Of a DNA stretch of 64,000 bases, positions 1 to 12,599 are shown one piece after another (positions within the stretch are counted from its first letter, which is position 1; each line of letters opens with the position of its first letter). The notes beneath the pieces were generated by a model. The model was given only the letters and a program-made list of their open reading frames with translations, was not told where the DNA came from and ran no database searches. Origin of the DNA: Nomia melanderi (taxonomy: Eukaryota > Arthropoda > Insecta > Hymenoptera > Halictidae); NCBI RefSeq assembly GCF_051020985.1, contig NC_135007.1, forward strand, positions 4,337,001 through 4,401,000, in the 5' to 3' direction. Made by a program: the position numbers and the translations under genes.

Positions 1-2506
1 GATGTAATAAAGAATAACTACAAATTGTCATAAGCAAATTTTTCGCTTATGAAGGGCTGAAACGACAGTAAAATATTACGACAACTCGTGAAAAAGAAAT
101 GAAGTTAGACTTAATAAGTGAAAATATACAAGTATATAATTTTAAAATTACACGCTGTCGTATAGGGTTAACTGCGAATTTCATATCCTAATAGAAATTA
201 AACTGTTGTATTTTATTTATATTCTTATTCTTCTTCTTCTCTTTATTCTTATAATAAAGTAAATATTACCAGTTTCACTGTTAAGTGATTTTAGTGTTTA
301 TCCATAGAAACATGAATTTATATAAATTCCCATCATTTAATTATCATCAAACATTAATCCTAAAATGACCAAGGAGATACTTTTCGAACCCACCGCATTG
401 AAAATGTCAAAAAATATTATTTCTCCCATTTTAAAAAATTTCATAAAAGAATTTACTATTATTTACACCTATAAGATTGATAAACGATTTTCATCTTGCA
501 AACATATTATGAAAAACATATCAGACGCAAATGTATCGTTTGAAAAGAACGTTTAAAGAACACTGCTAAAAGTCAGTATCAGAAACGACGAATATAAATA
601 TTAAATACAATTTATATAGACAAAACAATTCCGTATCAAATGCAAAAGACATATATTTAACAAGCGTTCGAATAATAAAGTAACGTTTAAACAAGCCCCA
701 AGTTCCACAATCGCGTTACTTTAATCAAAACCAAGGAAACACGTAATTTCCCTACAATAACAGCGGAAACGCGTACAAACGTTTTCCATACTGCTCGCTG
801 TACACAGCCTCGAGGAACTAAATCTGAAATCTATTAAAAAGATCGCGACTGGGACAAAATGGAGCAAGGTTGCGACGCGAGCTGTTTCGTTCCTGGTATT
901 GTCAGCGACGATCGCATTTGACAGAAGGAATAATTTGAAAAAAAATGTTTTCAGTGGCAACAACTTTCGCGCCGCGTCGGTTCCCAATGTCACGAAACCG
1001 TTAATGGGTTTCCGAGACGCGGCCGCGCCCGGCTTCCAAACCTGGAGAAATCGTTAAAGACACGCTAACGATATTTCTCGGTTACTTTGGCTGTATTTTC
1101 ACAAAAAATATCTCACCGGCGAGGATCGCTTAAAGACGCAATTTAATCGGGAACTTAACATTCCATTACGCCGAAGAAAAAGTACCGTATCGCCCGGAAG
1201 TACGTTCCTCTCTGGCCGCTCACATTGCCTTCATTCCTTTCTCTCTACCACTGAACGCTTTTTAAAAAGCTTCCTGTCCAGAGAGACCGCTCGGGGAAAG
1301 TTCCCTTTGAAGCGAACTTTCGTCGCAGCCGGCCGTCCTCGTCATCGGTAAATATAATCGTTCGAAAAACATTAAATAAAACGGGGAATTGCGTCTGGCT
1401 CGACGATCTACTCGACGGTGAAATAATGTGTCCAGGATCAACCGGGATTGCGATGGATTTGTTTAGACGTTTCTTGTGTTCTCTTTGACTGACGTTTTCG
1501 AGTACAAAAATGAAAGCATTTGGTAAATGTGAAAGAAGTATATGAAACGTGTATATATCCTATAGGTTAATCCGTTGCTATACAAATTTATTTGCGATTA
1601 TATTTCTTAGTAGCACAAAAATATATATTTGGCGAATTCGTCAGTAGACTGTGGATGTTTATGGGGGTTCAGAAATATTTCGAAATACCTGCAGTTTGTG
1701 CAATTTGCACTTTAAAAGTTTCCATCACTAAATAAAAGTCTGCAATCTACTTATCAAACTTATTTCACTGTGGATAATTTACGAAAAAACAAAGGCATCT
1801 TTTATTCATTGCAGGTGGAAATATACTTTGAAGATAAAAACATTGAGAACAGCAAAATAGTATTCTATTTCTGTCTATATAACAAATTAATAAATAATAA
1901 TAAATGTATTGTATAATAAATAATAATTATTTTTATTAGATTGTTCTAAAAGTTAAGACGAGTCTCATTCGTCATTATACGGCGATAAAATATACGAAAA
2001 TAAAAATGAATCCTTTCGGTGTTCTAGACGCGTATCTACATACCAAAGTGTCGTCTTTGATAAAAGTGTCTTCCTCCAATTTTGCGGTATACTTATGAAG
2101 TCTCAGCTCATAGGGCAAAGAATATCACATTTATAAAATGCCTGTGAAAAATCTTGGAAATTAAATAAAACTTATTCAAAATGTTTGAACTATATTATAA
2201 GTACATGAATAATTTCATTTAATCAATCATTGTTAAAATATAAGTGAAATTAATACTTTCAGTTCTACATATAAAATAAAGAAACCAATATTACAAGTAT
2301 TGTATTTGATTTCTCCTCGGATATTAGTGAAACATAATTTTTATGTGTTCCAAGGTTATTTTAACTAAAAAATTACAAACCCACTTAAAATGCAAATACT
2401 TCGCCACCATTTAGGATTATCTATTTTTACTTTAAAACTAGAATAAGGACTGGAACATGAATGAGTTTCTTCGTGAATTTGTTTTGAAAAGGCATTGAGT
2501 TAATTT
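1..2506. other. Gene-free flank with one GC-rich patch
   Basis: AT-rich sequence with a CpG-richer patch at about 950-1460. No gene, RNA or clear repeat boundary was recognised. All open frames are under 100 codons, with no family resemblance. Confidence 0.5.
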
Positions 2507-2721
2507 TTAACATTAAAACTACCAAACAATTGAACTGCTTTTTTCTGTATAGAATCTCTAAAAGTACATATATTGAGGTTTCGGCTAACTTATGATTCAG
2601 TTTGCGTATTATAAAAAACACTTTCTTCAATAATTCCCCAATAATTTTTTATTTTTACAATAATTGTAAAAGAAGACATCAGGAACAAGTTATTTTTACC
2701 CATTTGGTAGTTTAGTGTTAA
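2507..2721. mobile_element. TTAA-bounded MITE, family A (215 bp)
   Basis: It starts TTAACATTAAAACTACCAAA and the reverse complement of its end is TTAACACTAAACTACCAAAT, giving near-identical inverted ends with TTAA at both borders. The interior matches the copies at 24596 and 51944 (AATTCAGTTTGC-like core; AATTGxAAAAGA...AGGAAC block). No coding capacity. TTAA borders point to piggyBac-type mobilisation. It is two bases from the next element at 2724. Confidence 0.75.
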
Positions 2722-2723
2722 GT

Positions 2724-2971
2724 TTAACCCCATGCCCTAAAATATCGTGTCAGACTTGTGGTGAAGATTTCAAATAGAATTTAACAAACATAAGTATTAT
2801 TCAATTTGTTTAAATGCAAATTACATACTATTCCTCTATTATCAATGATTATACCTTAGAACATACGTTGACATAGATTAAAATTGGAACTTTCTCTTAT
2901 TTTCAATAAATTATTAATAAAGTAGTTAGATCGTTTAAAGTTCAGAAAGAAATCATAGAACAAGGGATTAA
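2724..2971. mobile_element. TTAA-bounded MITE, family B (248 bp)
   Basis: Left end TTAACCCCATGCCCTAAAAT; right end reversed TTAATCCCTTGTTCTATGAT. The first 130 bases closely match copies at 5826, 60086 and 55671, with shared AATATCGTGTCAGACTTGTG-like and CTCTATTATCAATGATTATA-like blocks. Non-coding, both borders TTAA. Confidence 0.75.
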
Positions 2972-3309
2972 TGGTTGTGGGATTTCGAGACACATAGTCA
3001 CGAATTCGAATGTGCACAGAAGTATACGTGTCCGAAACGGAAGGCTACTAGTTCTACGCTTTCCCCTAATTCTTCTTTAGCGTCTTTCTCTGAATAGTCA
3101 TACTATTTACCTGATGAAGCATGCGCTGCCGTTTGAATTATTAGTCCGACTGAGTGAGTCTGCTTGCGTTTAGTGAATATTTAATGATCCTGAAACGGAT
3201 TCGAACCAAAAGTACCACAGAATAATATTTCGATGGATTAGCAATTTCCGCAGCAAACGATTTAATATTTCAGCACATAACAGCGGTAACGAAGGAACCT
3301 TAAAAGATA

Positions 3310-3340
3310 CGCACACACACACACGCGCACGCACGCGCGT
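3310..3340. repeat. (CA)n/(CG)n microsatellite
   Basis: About 31 bases of alternating C-purine: a CA run grading into CGCA/CGCG. A simple repeat with Z-DNA-type alternation. Confidence 0.85.
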
Positions 3341-5825
3341 CGATGAATTACTTTATTCCGCGATTATTAAAAGATCGCGAGAACGGTCTTTGAAATGTGT
3401 CTGTTTCAAAATCCGTCCGCGTGATGGGTGGAGAAAAGAATCTCGAAATTAACGCAAGAAAGCCTAAAGCAATTATCAAATTATTGAGTGCTACAAACAA
3501 GAATATTTCGTTACAGGGGTATAAATAACTAGTGTAGGTTATATAATCTACGTTATAAGAGTACAACCTTGTATTATTTAGATAGGTATTGTAGTGCAAT
3601 TGATAAAAAATATCAATAATTTTTATATCATACATTAAAAGTATAATTCTTTATAAATGTTCTCCTTTTGTAGTGATATTCGAAAAAATAACGAAGTTAA
3701 GGATCGTTTTGCGTGGCGCTGCATTAACCCGGCCGCACGAGCTCAAAATTTTAAACGCGTTTTTCTGGAAAGTAATTTTTCGAATTGGTTACTGCGTATC
3801 TCAGAAACTATTGCAGTGATTCTGTTCTTTTGCAAGCGTCATCAACACATGCATGAGTATCGTCGATAGCTCAACCATACAAAGACATATTTTTCTCTGA
3901 TTTCTACAGTTATTTAAAGATGAAAAAACAAAAGAATTTTTGTTTAAAATAATCGGAACATCTTAAATCATGGCAACTAACAACTTACTTTTTTTTCGTA
4001 CCCAACTTTGACGTACGCTATGACAGCCATTTTTAAATATTATTCAATAATGTGTAAATATTATGGAATAAAGCTTACGCTAGCAATATTTATCGAATTT
4101 TCATAAATAATTTGCGAAGAAGAATAAAAAACGCCCGTTACACTAGAATACGCTCTTAAACTATAATATCCGTGATTTTTATTCAATTTTGAAATCATCT
4201 GTCAAGTGTTGTTAAAATATCAACCAATAGGACTTATAAATGGTGGCATGTGTTTGAATGGAATGTGCGCAGTTTTGCGTATAGACGATATCAATCATTC
4301 AAACTGTTGAAGTGTCAAAACGTACAGTGAGTATTATTTAGAATTGCTATTTCACAAATAATAATAAAAAATATTATTTTAGAAATATTTCATAGAATTA
4401 ATACATACCTGCATCAAGATAGTCCAAAAACTGTTACGAAAGAATGTTTTTCTTTTATTAATCCTGGAGTCTGGTTGCATATGCTGTTATGAATAAATAA
4501 ATATTATGACAACGGAAGAAAACAAAGAGATTTCAGTGACATTTTTTCTTGTATTTACCCAATACGTACGTTAGGAAAATGTTTCAATTTTGTAACATTT
4601 CTTATTATCTATTACAATTTTGATGTAGCTACATTATACTTTGACCAGTATTAACCAATAGTTTTTAGTTTTCTAAAATAACAAATAAATTCAACTTAAT
4701 TATTATTTAAGAATAAAGGATAATTAATATATTCGTCATTCGCAGATAATAAATAAATTTAATTCATTCATAATTTTTGATCCTCATTCTGAATAACTTT
4801 TGGCTAATGTTCCATATAATAACATAAGAAACGAATAGTAAATAACGAATAAAGGTTTTCCACATGAATAGCGAATTATAGAAACAACTAATCACTTGAA
4901 TAACAAATAACCAAATAATGATTGATTATTTATTTGTCATTGTTATTCAAATACAATTTTATTCCAATGGTGTCCAACATTCAATTCGACCAAAAGTATA
5001 TTTATGTAAAATACATTTCATAATAATCTACTAACTTTTTATCTCGGATACATGTATACTGATTACAAGTAATATTTAATAAGTAGTTATAAACTTATTG
5101 TCATTGAGCGTATTACTTGGCCTCTACCAAAATTGTCTTCATACAAACACAACATTAAAAGTACACAAAAACCATTCACAATTAATCTATATGTATATGA
5201 ATACGAATAAAGATATTAGAAACGATATAGAATGTAAAATATATATGAAATTTTCAAATACAAAATTCCTATAGGATGATCACTGATTAATATCGAGTAC
5301 GTAAACTTGGACACAAATATAAGTATGGACGATAGTTTACGATATATAGGTACTAAAAAAAACTCTTACATTCCTTTAACTTGTTATAGTCATTTATACA
5401 ATAAGAATTAAACCTTTCTAAAACCGCCAGGTGTTTCGTTTTCGTGGTGTTTCGAGTACAATCGAACAAAGAGCCGCGAGAATGATTAAATGAAAAATAT
5501 GTTGACATTCACTTAGAAAAACATTAACATTTTAATAACTGTGGACATATCAGTATAATTTTGGAAACTGGATATTACTAAGCAAGAACGTAGTCAGACG
5601 TTTTTGAGTGCAATCCAATTAAGATCACCTATACATGTACTATTACATACAGTACTCTAAAAAAAAATAACAGAATTCATTAGTGAAACATATACAACGT
5701 TCCAAATAACTATACAGGTCCTAATGTAAATCTATAAATGCAATTACTTACAGAACTATTCGCAATTTAGAAAATGTCATAAACACAATTTTTTTCTGTT
5801 TCCATGGATTTTCAGCGCAGATGGG
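3341..5825. other. Gene-free AT-rich stretch with a hairpin
   Basis: No gene recognised. At 4896-4950, TTGAATAACAAATAACCAAA is followed by an imperfect inverted copy ending GTCATTGTTATTCAA, forming a stem of about 25 bases. The surrounding 4640-4960 repeats AATAA-type words and may be a decayed element; its ends are not clear. Confidence 0.4.
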
Positions 5826-6077
5826 TTAACCTCTTGCCCTATAATATCGTCTTAGACTCGTAGCGAAGATTTCAAATAGAATTTAGTAAATATAAATATT
5901 TTTCAATTGGTTTGAATTCAAATGAAATATTCTTCTTCTGTTATCAATGATTATAGTTTAGAGCAAACGTTGGCATAGTATGTGTCTAGAATTTTTTTCT
6001 AATTTTCAATAAATTGATAATAACAAAGTAGTTAGGTCGATCACGATTTAGATAGAATGTATAAGGCAAGCGGTTAA
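5826..6077. mobile_element. TTAA-bounded MITE, family B (252 bp)
   Basis: Left end TTAACCTCTTGCCCTATAAT; right end reversed TTAACCGCTTGCCTTATACA. This is the best-preserved inverted ends of family B, bounded by TTAA on both sides. Interior aligns with the copy at 2724. Non-coding. Confidence 0.8.
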
Positions 6078-6327
6078 TATTTCTTATAAAGAATGACCTG
6101 CCACGCCGACTGTCGCGAAAAGGAAAAATGTCAAAATTATAGTTAAAAAAAATAGTAATGCCTTTCATATTTCCTACATACGTCCAGATAGAGACAAACA
6201 AAGTATACCAAATTCCTGTCTCCTCAAACTAGAAAAAATCAGATTTCAGACATTGTTTAAATAACGAATAGTTCAAGAAATAATACCATTTATATTTACA
6301 CTAGAAACCAGACTTCTAAATATTTAT

Positions 6328-6550
6328 TTAACACTAAATTTATGGAACGCGTCAATTTAACGCACACTGAATTTTACAAATATTATTCAATGAATGTTCA
6401 TATGAATTTTGATTCATACAGTTATTAGAATACGTATCCTAATCGTCTACTTTTAAACCTACAATTCTCAAGGCCTGAGCGAACGAACATCAACTTTTCT
6501 AGAAACAGTTGAATAAATTGTACAATGCATATACGTAAATCTAGTGTTAA
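6328..6550. mobile_element. TTAA-bounded MITE, family C (223 bp)
   Basis: Left TTAACACTAAATTTATGGAA; right end reversed TTAACACTAGATTTACGTAT. The first 50 bases match the copy at 41749 (GCGTCAATTTAACGC versus GCGACAGTTCAATGC, then ACTGAATTTTA). Non-coding. Confidence 0.72.
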
Positions 6551-6639
6551 ACTCGCTTCCACTATAAACTCATACGAAAAATCACCAGGCGTATCTCGTT
6601 TCACTACAGATCCAGCGGTCATTAAAATGTGAATCTCGA

Positions 6640-7575
6640 GTCATTCTTCCGTTAACCAATACGGTCTCGCAATCGCGAGTGTCGACCGGCCTTCACCCGG
6701 ACATAAGTAGACAATTATCGAGCACGATAATGACGGGTACGCGATCAGCGTCACCGAAGACAGCCCGGTAACAGACGATCCGACGATAGCGGTGCGCACC
6801 CAGACAACAATGACAGTCAGGAGAGCAGCTTATCTCGGGCAGGGGAGAATCGCGGCGCGGCGCGGCGCGTCGTTCCGTTGTGAATTTCTCGTTTATCGTC
6901 TACCTCGTGTATCTTTACGAGCCGGCCGCCAGGTTCTCGCAAACGTTGCGTCGACGAAAGAGGCCGGTCGGGAAAACCAACGGCAACATCCGGCCGCGTT
7001 TAATGCGCCGACGCTAGACGCGATCCGTCTTTGCTGCCGTCGCAGACGTCTCCTCCTTCTTCTTTAAGTCTGGTGCTCGTGTCTTCGAGTGCATTCGAGT
7101 ACACCGACTCGACTCGACTGCACTCGGTAGGCACCGCTACCCCCGCGACGCGACACGATGCGATGGCAGCTACGACCGACGATGCGACCACCTCGTCGCA
7201 CCCAAAGCCCGTCCTCGACATCCCTGTTGTTCCCTTCGCCGTTGTTACGAGCAGAAGCCAGTTGACACAGTCGGCGACTTGGCCACCTGGGAAATACCGG
7301 GTAATGCTCACAAAGCTGGTTCCCTGTCTCCCTCGCGCTACCTCGGTCGCTCTCTTTCGACTTCCTAGCCTTCTTCTTCACTTCCTGTTTTCTTTTTGCC
7401 ATCGTTGTCTGTCTTTCATCTCGTCTTTTCGCCGCGCCAGCGAATTTCCTGAGCATGCAAATGGGAACAACGCTCACGAAAATTACCCCGACTTCGACTT
7501 CTGTAATCGAGGACGCGAATCCAGAACCGATGGCCATGGCTTATTCGGTCGATGTATAGAAAGGTTCCACTAGCG
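6640..7575. other. GC/CpG-rich island 3' of the UGT
   Basis: CpG-dense block, including a GCGCGGCGCGGCGCG-like stretch near 6855, in AT-rich surroundings. Open frames occur on both strands over the same bases (180 codons at 7031-7573 forward, 157 codons at 7064-7537 reverse). That is expected from a low density of stop codons, and their translations are low-complexity without a recognisable domain. It could be a promoter/5' end of an unannotated gene or a regulatory island. I see no splice or domain support for a gene. Confidence 0.45.
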
Positions 7576-7972
7576 TATATAGAAGGTTCCACTAGAAGTA
7601 TATAGCGAGGCATTGTTTCTGGGAAGAGGCTTCTTAGTTTACGTGTGTCTATCTGCGCGAATATGTTGTTTGTTGGAGTTAATGCATTAACCGAGAGTTT
7701 TGAGCGTTCTGTATAACGTTAGTTATTCTTTCGTAACAGAGGTAGATTGTATTGGAATTGGTTATTAATGGTTTGGTATCGTAGTTCTTGAGTTACACTA
7801 TTATTTAGTTACTTGTGACAGTCAATGTGTTAAATACAGCAAAATTTTTATTATCCGGCATTTTTACGGCATATACGGTACCGAGTGATTGGACTGTGCT
7901 AGTGAATAATAACAAAGAAAATAAGTTTTAACCTTGATCAGGCCCCAAGATCAATTTTTACTGTGATTCTTT

Positions 7973-8137
7973 TTAACCAGTTAACTATGGAATTTAGTTT
8001 CAAAGATCTCTCATCGTGCACGGAATAAAGTCAAGCAATGAAGTATATATTCGTCAAACTCAGTGAAAAAGTACCTCTAATACATTCTGACGAAAAACTA
8101 AAGCAAAGCGAAGAAGAAAACGCAGTTAACTGATTAA
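7973..8137. mobile_element. TTAA-bounded MITE, family D (165 bp)
   Basis: Left TTAACCAGTTAACTATGGAA; right end reversed TTAATCAGTTAACTGC. Twelve of the first 14 bases or more are paired, with TTAA borders. A second copy at 61550-61727 shares the AATTTxxTTTCA and GAAGAAGAA blocks; a further end of this type is at 50243. Confidence 0.7.
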
Positions 8138-9436
8138 GGGGCCGATGAAGGTTAGAAATGATCATGAATAACATAATAGCGCAGTTCACTAATAAAGATA
8201 CAATATATTAATGTAGTAGGTATATATAAAACGTTGCAAACAGTTGCGTCTACCTATTACCTAAGACTTTGACCACACTGATGAAAACTACTACTCGAAC
8301 AGGTACGCGAACTGCTCGGAAATTATTCGCCGATACAAATAGTATCGCGTTCACACTAGAGCTGGCTAGCTGATCGAAAGCAGTTGGTGACTTGTTCGTT
8401 CGGTACTAAATATTGTACACACGTCCAGACACGTTTCGAGCTTGCGAACAGTATCCTTTGATGTACCACCACCCGAGCGAACACTGTTCAGTGTTAACTG
8501 ATACCGATGAATTCTCTGATCGCTACTGTGTTTCCTGGAAGGACCTAGGTGGATCGCGTGACCGATTCCCCTTGCCCCTGCCCGCTTAGCTGATACAGCG
8601 AGACTCAGGACGAAAGCAACGAACTTTATAGGGTGTATAAAAATTATATGTTGCCATAGCAGGTTGCTATACCTCTGGATCGGTGAAGATCTGTGAACAA
8701 AATGTACCGCAAAACTAACCTTGACCTTGAAAATCAAGGTCAAAAGGTCGACAATTCTTTTTTATTGCATCGGATGTTACTCGTCATGAGAAACAAAAGT
8801 CTCAAACGAACCATGGGTCTCAAGTCAACTATTCTCCTAAAAAGCGATATTAAAATTGTATTTAACTTCCAGAATAATTTTACTGTTGCAATGCGTTTAT
8901 ATTCACATGTTTCCACGGTAAATAGGTAGTAGGGGATGGATTGCCATGGCATGTAAACACCGCAGTAATGATCAGGCTCCTGGTATCTTGTTGATATTAA
9001 GATACGATGGTTCGATATCGTAATATTCGAAACATGTGTCGTGCTATTGACGAAGCAGGAAGAAATTATTCTTTAGCTCCGGAAATATATCGTAATAGAG
9101 TAAGGAATAACAGAAAATTGTTGCGTGCAACAGAAGTACCAGGTTAATTTTGCGGTTCATTTTTTTAGCAGATCTACACCGATCTAACAGAAACACCGAA
9201 TTTAGCAGAAACACCAAACTGTTTAATATGATTATCACGTTGAATACCGCACGATTTTAAGATGCAAAACATGCGAAATGAAAAAAAAATAGAATATTAA
9301 ATTATTTAATTGAATTGTGTTGCTATTATTGCTGAATATCATTGCATTCGGTAGCGTTATTTACAATATAGGGTTGTTTTCAAATAATCATCGTTTAATT
9401 GCGGAAATTACAGTAATTGAATTTATGCAGGGGTGA

Positions 9437-9656
9437 GCGATGACCCCCATGGCATTCAACGTGTTAATATGTAATTCTTATAAAAATTGTAATAACAGAT
9501 TTTTTTCGATTTCTTTATATAATCATTATAGTATTCAACTGGAACAATGTCTTTTCAAAATCATTTCGGATGTTTAAGATGTTTAAGTTATCAATAATTG
9601 CGAAATAGAAAAACTGAAACCCATCATTTTAACGAGTGCAATAGTTCTAGTGTTAA
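9437..9656. mobile_element. Decayed MITE, family A, one end intact
   Basis: The right end reversed is TTAACACTAGAACTATTGCA, the family A terminus. The interior aligns over about 200 bases with 22109-22329 and with the reverse complement of 34913-35157 (TATAAAAATTGTAAxAACAG, ATAATTGCGAAATA). The left border is degraded and approximate. Confidence 0.6.
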
Positions 9657-9882
9657 GCAGTGGCCATGCCTCGTAATATTTTAGTATTTCTTGAAAAATT
9701 CATTTCGAAGAAAGTGAAAAAATATACGTATCTTTGTTTGTATTAGTTATTACTCGCTACAATTAAAAACGGTCGGAACAAGTATGCCAGTTTATCGAAC
9801 ATTTTGGATAATTAAATATTGGATAATCGGAATTTCACTGTATCGTTGATTAAATAAAATGTTGAATGGAAATGTGGCATTA

Positions 9883-9888
9883 TTTATT
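9883..9888 (-). promoter_or_regulatory. Candidate polyadenylation signal of the UGT
   Basis: The plus strand reads TTTATT here, which is AATAAA on the minus strand, 666 bases downstream of the UGT stop. It is the first canonical hexamer I found in that direction. AATAAA is common by chance in AT-rich DNA, and no GU-rich element was confirmed, so this is only a candidate 3' end. Confidence 0.25.
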
Positions 9889-10553
9889 TAAATGTTGATG
9901 TATTAAGTTGAACAGACCCTATTTATGTACCCAATAATTTATCAGTGCCGCGGCGTTTTCTACCTGAAATCGCGACAAAGTTTCCGCTCGCCAAACAGTC
10001 AAATAAAATCTATCCTTGATTGGCTATTGTCAGCGCAGGATCTTCGTGAAATCTCGCTGTAAAGTAAAAATCGATGGCGCATCTGTGAATGGTCGAATAA
10101 AGTCCCTACTTTTCATCGGCGCTCCTGCTTAATGATTCGCGAAACAGTTCGAACACGTTCGTGCCACTCGTTTCGACGAAGCACTGTACAAACATCAAAT
10201 CCAATGTCCCCTCGTGTTTCTTGCGATAGCAAAGTTTACGGAACTCCGATTTCTTTAGCCAGTGGCAAATTATTAAATCATCCCAACGATTTTCTTTTGG
10301 CCGAAAACATGTCAATAATCCTAGTGTTGAAGCTTTTGATGCTATAAATTTTGATAATCAGTTCCATAATTTGATTGATGAATATTTGATGATTGAAATT
10401 AATGTGAAAATTAGAGTGTCAGCGATTTCCAAAATATTTTAGCGTGTTACAGTGTGGTAACACGTATTGAGCAGTAGCCTTTGTCTTTAGCACACCTCGT
10501 TCCAATGTCTCGAGAAAATAATCGCTCAAGAATAATTCTAACATCATCGTTTA

Positions 10554-10851
10554 TCAATTCCTCTTCTTCGACGCTGTGTCTTTCTCGTTGACTTTCACCT
10601 TCTTCCCGCGGTTTAGAAGATACTTGGTTAGTTTGTAGATGGCGTAGATCGTAACCAACGCGATGATGATTAAAACAGCGATTACGTCGACGAGATTACG
10701 AACATACCACGGCAGTTGCGACGCATCGCTCTTTATGTAAGGCAAGCCATTTCCTCGACCGATGTATTCTGACCACCAGACTGCTGTATCTAGTGGACTC
10801 GTTGGACGATCTCTGTATGCTTTTGATAATCTTTTAGCATTTTCCATATAT
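10554..10851 (-). CDS. UDP-glycosyltransferase, last coding exon (membrane anchor and tail)
   Basis: This is the C-terminal exon of an insect UDP-glycosyltransferase, an ER enzyme that transfers sugar from a UDP-sugar to small lipophilic acceptors. It starts after a TTGTTGCAG acceptor (AG at 10853-10852) with one base that completes an Arg codon, then Tyr and MENAKRLSKAYRDRP. That run and the following SPLDTAVWWSEYI match the block conserved after the donor-binding domain of animal UGTs. Counting from that Met, residues 52-73 form one hydrophobic membrane span, followed by a basic cytosolic tail. The protein ends KKRN, which fits the KKXX ER-retrieval pattern exactly. Stop TGA is at 10556-10554. 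The Met at 10847 is internal, not a start. The phase fits the donor of the exon at 53484-53703, and no other UGT exon was found between them. The acceptor substrate cannot be told, because the N-terminal domain is outside the window. The family call is strong; the link across 42.6 kb is inferred. Confidence 0.86.
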
Positions 10852-10940
10852 CTGCAACAAAAGATGGTTTAAAGTTAGGAATTTTGTATGAACGTTGAAC
10901 TGTACATAGTTTCGCATTTTAATCTATAACTGTACACTGT

Positions 10941-11170
10941 GTTATCCTATGATCTCTTTCACAACTGTACTTGATAAAACTATTTTATCATTGATAATTT
11001 AGTGAAAAAAGATAAGAATTTCATGCTTATTCTGTACCTATGTTTACTCTAAAGTTTAAAGATCGATAATGGATAAGTAATATTTCACTTATATGAAAAA
11101 TAATTTTTGTTCAATTCAGCTAACAATTTCAATCACGAGTCTGACTCAATATTATAAGAGAAGGAGTTAA
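10941..11170. mobile_element. MITE, family B, inverted copy near the UGT last exon
   Basis: Reads as the reverse complement of family B: the end at 11167-11170 is TTAA preceded by CTTCTC-like TIR remains. Upstream blocks match the reversed 2724 copy (ATCACGAGTCTGACTC, GATAATGGATAAGTAATATT-like). The left border TTATCCTATG has lost TTAA. It lies about 90 bases upstream of the UGT acceptor in gene orientation. Confidence 0.5.
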
Positions 11171-12599
11171 GAAATGTTTCAAAACCAAATTTTTCCGTTT
11201 TAAGAAGACAATAATTTCATCACGTAGAAAACATGAAGGCAACTACTATTTTTGTAAGTATATTCATGTAATATTTATTGTATCAATTAATGCAACAGGT
11301 TATTTTGTACAATAAATCAGTTTACTTATCTACTTCAAAAAGGTACTGAAATAAAAAAAATTTCATTTGAGAAATTTTTACAATAACGGATAATTCCGGG
11401 AAAAATTATATTTATACTTTCAAATGGGACACCTTTTCTAATATTCATTGCAATCAAGGACGAATTTTTTCGAGATGGACAGAAATGATTTATATTTTGA
11501 GTTGGTTATAATTTATTCGGTTTCAATGAATAGTTATCAGGGAATAGAGAGGTAAAGAGGATAAAAATATGAATATTCAATACACGTTTCTAATATTCAG
11601 TAAGTACTTTATGCAGATTTTTCTGCGCTTTTTTAAAGAAGTTAAAATTAATAGCTTAAAATTTATACTTATAAATGTTCGACGTCAAATATATTTCACG
11701 CTTTAACGGCAGAAATAAATATTTAACGAAATAGTTTTTTTTAAGAACTCATTTATTTTTATTGTTGTAATTTTCATAATAAATGAAAAACGAAATGTTT
11801 TCTTCTGTAAGTACCGCGTACCCAAACTTTCAGAGATTGTCGACAGGAATTCTTCTAAAAATTTTCTAAAGTTAAAGATACGAACTTTTATGAAATCTGC
11901 AGTATAATAATTGTTTTCATGAAGAGTATTCTTGAGTAATCGTAAAATTGTAAGAAAGTGCTTGCATACTACAGTATTTTAACTAGAAAACCTTTTAGCT
12001 GTACAGCTTACTTTACATCAATTTTTGTATCATCATCAACCTATACTAATTTGTTACAATGAAACGAACGAATTTTTCTATAATTGTGTTTAAAATGTTG
12101 ATCAGATAGTTTAGCAGATAAAACAAAGGAAGTACATTAGACAAAATAATAAGCAGTAACCTATAGAATATAATGTAGCTTTTTACATAATTTTAACATA
12201 TTTTTGACCGACAATTCCACGCAGAAGTTCTCATATCATCACTTATTATTCCATAATTAAATATGAAAGTGAAACAATCTAAATAGAGTTTAATATACTT
12301 TATTTATACATAATGAGTTCAAATGAAACTTTGGATATATATTTTATATAATTTTGAATATTTTGCTTCTGCAATATTTTACATTGCTTTGCGTTTCAAA
12401 AGTTGAAATGGCTAATGCAGGTCCAAACACGAGTTAACTCGTGACCGATCAACAATGTGTTAAAAGCTTCTATGTATGATACTTAGCTTATAATATACTT
12501 TATATTTTATATTTCATTCAAAGCAGTTTGAAAATGTGTCCACCAGACACAAAAAATAATAAAAAAAAGTATACCGATACCAAAGTTAAGATCAATTAA

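Noticed and set aside
3190..3215. tRNA B-box-like GGTTCGAATCC on the minus strand
   Set aside because: The flanking bases do not form a T-arm stem and no A box or acceptor stem is present at the expected distance.
7031..7573. 180-codon forward and 157-codon reverse open frames in the CpG island
   Set aside because: They overlap on opposite strands and are Ser/Arg-rich low-complexity, with no motif or splice support.
8219..8250. TATATAAA with downstream CAGTT, promoter-like
   Set aside because: Spacing to the initiator-like word is too short, the area is AT-rich, and no transcript-like frame follows.
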